From contig NZ_NGNR01000002.1 of assembly GCF_002198115.1 (NCBI RefSeq), forward strand, positions 417,558 through 481,557: 64,000 nucleotides of DNA. The letters are read 5' to 3'. Below, piece by piece: positions 61,441 through 64,000 of the stretch. A program made the position numbers and the translations under genes. This DNA comes from Robiginitalea sediminis (GTDB taxonomy: Bacteria; Bacteroidota; Bacteroidia; Flavobacteriales; Flavobacteriaceae). The notes beneath the pieces are model-generated. The model saw nothing but the letters and a program-made list of their open reading frames with translations, ran no database searches and was not told where the DNA came from. Within the stretch, counting starts at the first letter, position 1; every line of letters begins with the position of its first letter.

Positions 61441-62313
61441 TTAGTTTGCTGCGATTTGTTCCAGGGCAAAGTCGATGAGCTTTACCACTGCTTTATGCGG
61501 GTCTGCGGAAAAGGCCGCGGCCGGCCTGTTGGCCAGGATACAGTTCAGGGAGGCTGCCCGGTGACCCATCAATCTGGCAAGCCCGAAGATACCCGCGGTT
61601 TCCATTTCCATGTTAGTGACCCTGAGTTCCCCATGGCGAAAGGCTCCCAGTTTTTGCAGAAATGCCTCGTCCTGAGGGGCCAGGCGAAGCCTTCGTCCCT
61701 GGGGGGCGTAAAAGCCGCTATTGGTGGCTGTTATCCCGGTAATCACATTCTTTGCCTTAAATCGGGAGCTCCAGGTTGAATGGGCTTTTACCACATAGGG
61801 CGCTGCTTTGGCCTGGTACCACTGCAGATGCCGGGACAGGGCATCCTGAAGAGAGTGTTCCTGTATTTGGGAGCTCTGGTAAAAATGAAGCAGGCCGTCA
61901 AAGCCTACGGCGTAATCGCTGAGGACCATCCCGTCTACGGGGATATCCTTCTGAATCGCGCCGGAGGTACCCAGCCGGACCAGGTCCAGGGAAACCGTTT
62001 CGGGATGGGGGCGGCGTGTCTTAAAATCAATGTTTACAAGGGCATCGAGCTCATTCAGGGTGATATCGATGTTATCCGTACCAATTCCGGTAGAGACCAC
62101 GCTCAGGCGTTTACTGCCAAGCCAGCCGGTATGGGTCACAAACTCCCTGTGGGATTTGCGGACTTCCACGCGGTCGAAGCGCTCCGAAACCATCGAAACC
62201 CTTCCGGGATCTCCCACCAGGATAACTGTTGGGGCCAGGTCTTCGGGTTTGAGGCTTAAATGGTAAATGGATTGGTCCTCGTTCAGGATTAGCTCGGACG
62301 ACTCCAGGGACAT
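61441..62313 (-). CDS. Nucleoside phosphorylase (uridine phosphorylase-like)
   Basis: Cleaves a nucleoside with phosphate to base and ribose 1-phosphate in the cytoplasm. The 290-residue protein has 'VILVGDPGRVSMVSERFDRVE' near 30-50 (phosphate loop Gly-Asp-Pro-Gly-Arg), 'SVVSTGIGTDNIDITLNELDAL' near 71-92 and 'NMEMETAGIFGLARLMGHRAASLNCIL' near 236-262 with the ribose-binding Glu-Met-Glu. The size and motifs resemble Bacteroidota 'uridine phosphorylase' proteins. Purine specificity is not excluded. One base separates it from the DUF1835 gene. Confidence 0.88.
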   Translation of the reverse strand: MSLESSELILNEDQSIYHLSLKPEDLAPTVILVGDPGRVSMVSERFDRVEVRKSHREFVTHTGWLGSKRLSVVSTGIGTDNIDITLNELDALVNIDFKTRRPHPETVSLDLVRLGTSGAIQKDIPVDGMVLSDYAVGFDGLLHFYQSSQIQEHSLQDALSRHLQWYQAKAAPYVVKAHSTWSSRFKAKNVITGITATNSGFYAPQGRRLRLAPQDEAFLQKLGAFRHGELRVTNMEMETAGIFGLARLMGHRAASLNCILANRPAAAFSADPHKAVVKLIDFALEQIAAN

Positions 62314-62314
62314 G

Positions 62315-63247
62315 TCAGAGCTTTAGGATGCGGTTGGCCTCGGTGTTGTAGAGGAAATTGTATTTGAGGGCCCCGCCCAGGTAGGCTTCATTATTGCGCA
62401 GGTCCGAATAGAAGCTGGTTTTATTTTGTAGGATCTGCATGCCTTTTTCATTGAGGCGGGCCGGACTCATGGTCTGGAAAAGCGGTTTGAGCGTTTGCAG
62501 GATACGCTGGTACTGGGAATCCCCGAAGCCATACCACCCCTGGTCTTTAAGGAGCAGATTCATAAAGGCCTTCTTGGAGCGGGGTTTTTCTTCTGCGGCG
62601 ACCTTCAGGATATGGTTTTCCAGTTCATTCAGACCATTTTTAATAGTCGGAAAGCGCTTCAGGTGGGTTTCTATGGTCGGCTTCAGGTAGGCAAACTGGT
62701 AATTCCCGTAGTCCGACAGGTTTTCAAGCCGGATGGGGTTGTCACTGCAATAGAGTTGCCACACATAGTCCGCATATTCGATGTCATCCTGGGAAAGCGC
62801 AATCCGGTTTTTGAAGAGTTTGCGGATTTGCTCCTCGTTCAAATCCCCTAGGCTCAGAAGTTTTTCGGATCCCTCCTGGTCCCCGCTGCAGGCGAGCGTA
62901 ATATGGGCGTGGCGCCGGTGGGTCTTGAGCCAGCTGATCACCGCCAGCATATTGATCTGGCAGAAAAGGTCGTATTCAAACCAAAGGATGATTTCGTCCT
63001 GCTGCTTATGGTTGCACAGGGAGCGATACTCCTTCAGGGTTTTTTCAATGAACCAGGATTTACTGACGTTATAATTCTTGTGCAGGTAATCAAACCGGGT
63101 CTTCCAGAAACTCTCGCTGCCGACGTTGGTCTCGGTCTTGCCCTCACACAACATCTCCCTCCAGGTGATGATATCTCCTTTAAACTTCAGCTCCAAAAGA
63201 CGCTGAGTGAATGAATCACCATTGGTGATATGCAGCTGCGAGCTCAT
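62315..63247 (-). CDS. DUF1835 family protein
   Basis: 310 residues from the ATG at 63247 (SSQLHITNGDSFTQRL); the frame to 63301 includes AT-rich leader. The N-terminal DUF1835 domain has 'LHITNGDSF', 'DIITWREMLCEGKT' and 'EIILWFEYDLFCQINMLAVISWL' (about 99-121), and a C-terminal helical domain has 'MSPARLNEKGMQIL'. The family function is unknown. It is the middle of the minus-strand run between SUI1/YciH and nucleoside phosphorylase. The sequence is complete and typical of Bacteroidota members. Confidence 0.85.
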   Translation of the reverse strand: MSSQLHITNGDSFTQRLLELKFKGDIITWREMLCEGKTETNVGSESFWKTRFDYLHKNYNVSKSWFIEKTLKEYRSLCNHKQQDEIILWFEYDLFCQINMLAVISWLKTHRRHAHITLACSGDQEGSEKLLSLGDLNEEQIRKLFKNRIALSQDDIEYADYVWQLYCSDNPIRLENLSDYGNYQFAYLKPTIETHLKRFPTIKNGLNELENHILKVAAEEKPRSKKAFMNLLLKDQGWYGFGDSQYQRILQTLKPLFQTMSPARLNEKGMQILQNKTSFYSDLRNNEAYLGGALKYNFLYNTEANRILKL

Positions 63248-63337
63248 GGTGTCAGTTGTTTGGTTTGACTTATAAAAGTAACATTTCGTCGAGAATTTCA
63301 AAAATAAATTAACAAAACCCCTGAGAATTAGTGGGTT

Positions 63338-63676
63338 TCAGCCACCAACCCGCTTTACCTTGAAGCCCAGGTCTTTTAGGAAGTCCATAATGCGGTCCCG
63401 GTAATCCCCCTGGATAACAATGCGGTCGTCCTTATAGCTGCCTCCCACGTGTAATTCGCGTTTCAGCATCCGGGTGAGCTCCCGGAAGTCGGAATCGGCC
63501 CCGGTATACCCTTCCAATACAGTCACAGGTTTTCCCTTGCGCTTTTCATAGACACACCGGATTGGTGCCTCCTGCAGCCATAAACCATGGTCATTACCCT
63601 CTTCTGACCTGGAATTCCCGGGTTCGTCCGGTTCGTGGTCCGGGAAGAGGTTGCGTAACTGGTCTGCCAGATCCAT
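63338..63676 (-). CDS. SUI1/YciH-type translation initiation factor homologue
   Basis: 112 residues. The C-terminal two thirds form the eIF1/SUI1 domain: 'IRCVYEKRKGKPVTVLEGY', 'DFRELTRMLKRELHVGGSYKDDRIVIQGDYRDRIMDFLKDLGFKVKRVGG'. In E. coli YciH acts in start-codon fidelity and in translation control under stress. The first 35 residues are a low-complexity acidic extension. It begins 2 bases after the oxygenase gene stop, so the two are probably one transcript. Confidence 0.9.
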   Translation of the reverse strand: MDLADQLRNLFPDHEPDEPGNSRSEEGNDHGLWLQEAPIRCVYEKRKGKPVTVLEGYTGADSDFRELTRMLKRELHVGGSYKDDRIVIQGDYRDRIMDFLKDLGFKVKRVGG

Positions 63677-63678
63677 GT

Positions 63679-64000
63679 TTACCCTTTTACCAGCCCCAGC
63701 TCGATAAGCCTCTCATGCAGGAATTCCCCTGCAGTAATATCCTCGTACAGTTTCGGGTGCTCCTCGTCTATACAGTGTTCCAGGCAATTCAGGGGCATTT
63801 CGCTGACCGGGTGCATGAAAAAAGGTATGGAATACCGGGAAGCACCCCACTGATCCCTAGGCGGGTTGACCACCTGGTGAATGGTTGATTTCAACCGGTT
63901 GTTGGAGAGGCGAGAGAGCATGTCTCCCACGTTGATCATCAATTGGTCCGGGGCGGCAATAGCGTCGATCCATTCCCCTTCGTGGTTTTGCACCTGCAGC
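63679..64000 (-). CDS. 2-oxoglutarate/Fe(II)-dependent oxygenase, C-terminal fragment (cut by the window end)
   Basis: The visible 107 residues are the end of an isopenicillin-N-synthase-like oxygenase. 'LQVQNHEGEWIDAIAAPDQLMINVGDMLSRLSN' is the jelly-roll core, STIHQVVNP supplies the distal iron His, and SRYSIPFFMHP supplies the Arg that binds 2-oxoglutarate (RxS). The HxD part lies outside the window. The substrate cannot be inferred. The start lies to the right of 64000. Confidence 0.85.
   Translation of the reverse strand, partial: LQVQNHEGEWIDAIAAPDQLMINVGDMLSRLSNNRLKSTIHQVVNPPRDQWGASRYSIPFFMHPVSEMPLNCLEHCIDEEHPKLYEDITAGEFLHERLIELGLVKG

Noticed and set aside
1-64000. tRNA, rRNA, CRISPR arrays or riboswitches
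   Set aside because: Reading the intergenic regions on both strands showed no cloverleaf with a GGTTCGA-like T-loop, no regularly spaced repeats and no recognisable riboswitch core. Covariance-model searches were not possible here.

Overview
This 64 kb window is chromosomal DNA from a member of the Bacteroidota, most likely a marine member of the Flavobacteriaceae with unusually high G+C for that family. A Robiginitalea-like genome would fit, but this is inferred from gene content and base composition only. Supporting signs are several TTG-N20-TAnnTTTG promoters (the Bacteroidota sigma factor consensus), many lipoproteins and outer-membrane proteins, TPR-coiled-coil-HTH regulators, a DUF4369/TlpA lipoprotein, a DUF1835 protein, a short MutS2 and a fused E1 alpha/beta dehydrogenase. 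I see no tRNA, rRNA, CRISPR array, transposase or prophage block. Most of the window is a dense housekeeping chromosome, about 94% coding.

Layout. 1-6420: start of recG; a secreted M1 aminopeptidase overlapping a patatin-like lipase; a minus-strand run of a DsrE-like protein, M20 amidohydrolase, coiled-coil/OmpA-like protein and a small membrane protein. 6556-10461: UvrD helicase, GH16 beta-glucanase lipoprotein, YrdC/Sua5 protein. 10514-14421: OmpA lipoprotein, GT2 glycosyltransferase, an orphan HSDR_N-type nuclease domain, holA and a DoxX protein. 14470-19621: a kinase-aminotransferase fusion divergent from a two-domain M16 peptidase. 19718-28719: fused E1 dehydrogenase, an M1-like protein without zinc ligands joined to a beta-barrel, a LOG-family protein and uvrA. 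28832-30938: an unknown conserved protein, a DUF4130/TIGR03915 protein, and a divergent LexA-type S24 repressor with a cluster of operators between them. 31027-37272: gamma-glutamyltransferase, ACP phosphodiesterase, glmM, a DUF3050 protein, a lipid A-type acyltransferase and a rhomboid protease. 37368-45878: LVIVD lipoprotein, TlpA lipoprotein, small barrel, FAD/Fe-S oxidoreductase, LpxH-like phosphoesterase and aroC.

The most unusual content lies in 45.9-57.0 kb. First comes a tightly overlapped operon: a glutamate/dicarboxylate symporter, a GshB-like ATP-grasp ligase, an N-formylglutamate-amidohydrolase-like protein and a DUF1704 'QEGLA' metallopeptidase. It looks like a make-and-trim system for an acidic amino-acid or peptide product. 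Next come two tandem TPR/HTH regulators that share a gene-converted segment, divergent from a lipoprotein related to cholesterol-dependent cytolysins (CDC) whose membrane-binding domain is replaced by hemopexin-like repeats. The shared regulatory region carries TGTCCATG repeats, and the whole module is bracketed by a G-rich direct repeat.

57.0-64.0 kb returns to housekeeping genes: mutS2, an unknown gene overlapping ung, and a five-gene minus-strand run of a 2OG-Fe(II) oxygenase (cut by the window end), a SUI1/YciH factor, a DUF1835 protein, a nucleoside phosphorylase and a cytoplasmic solute-binding-fold protein.
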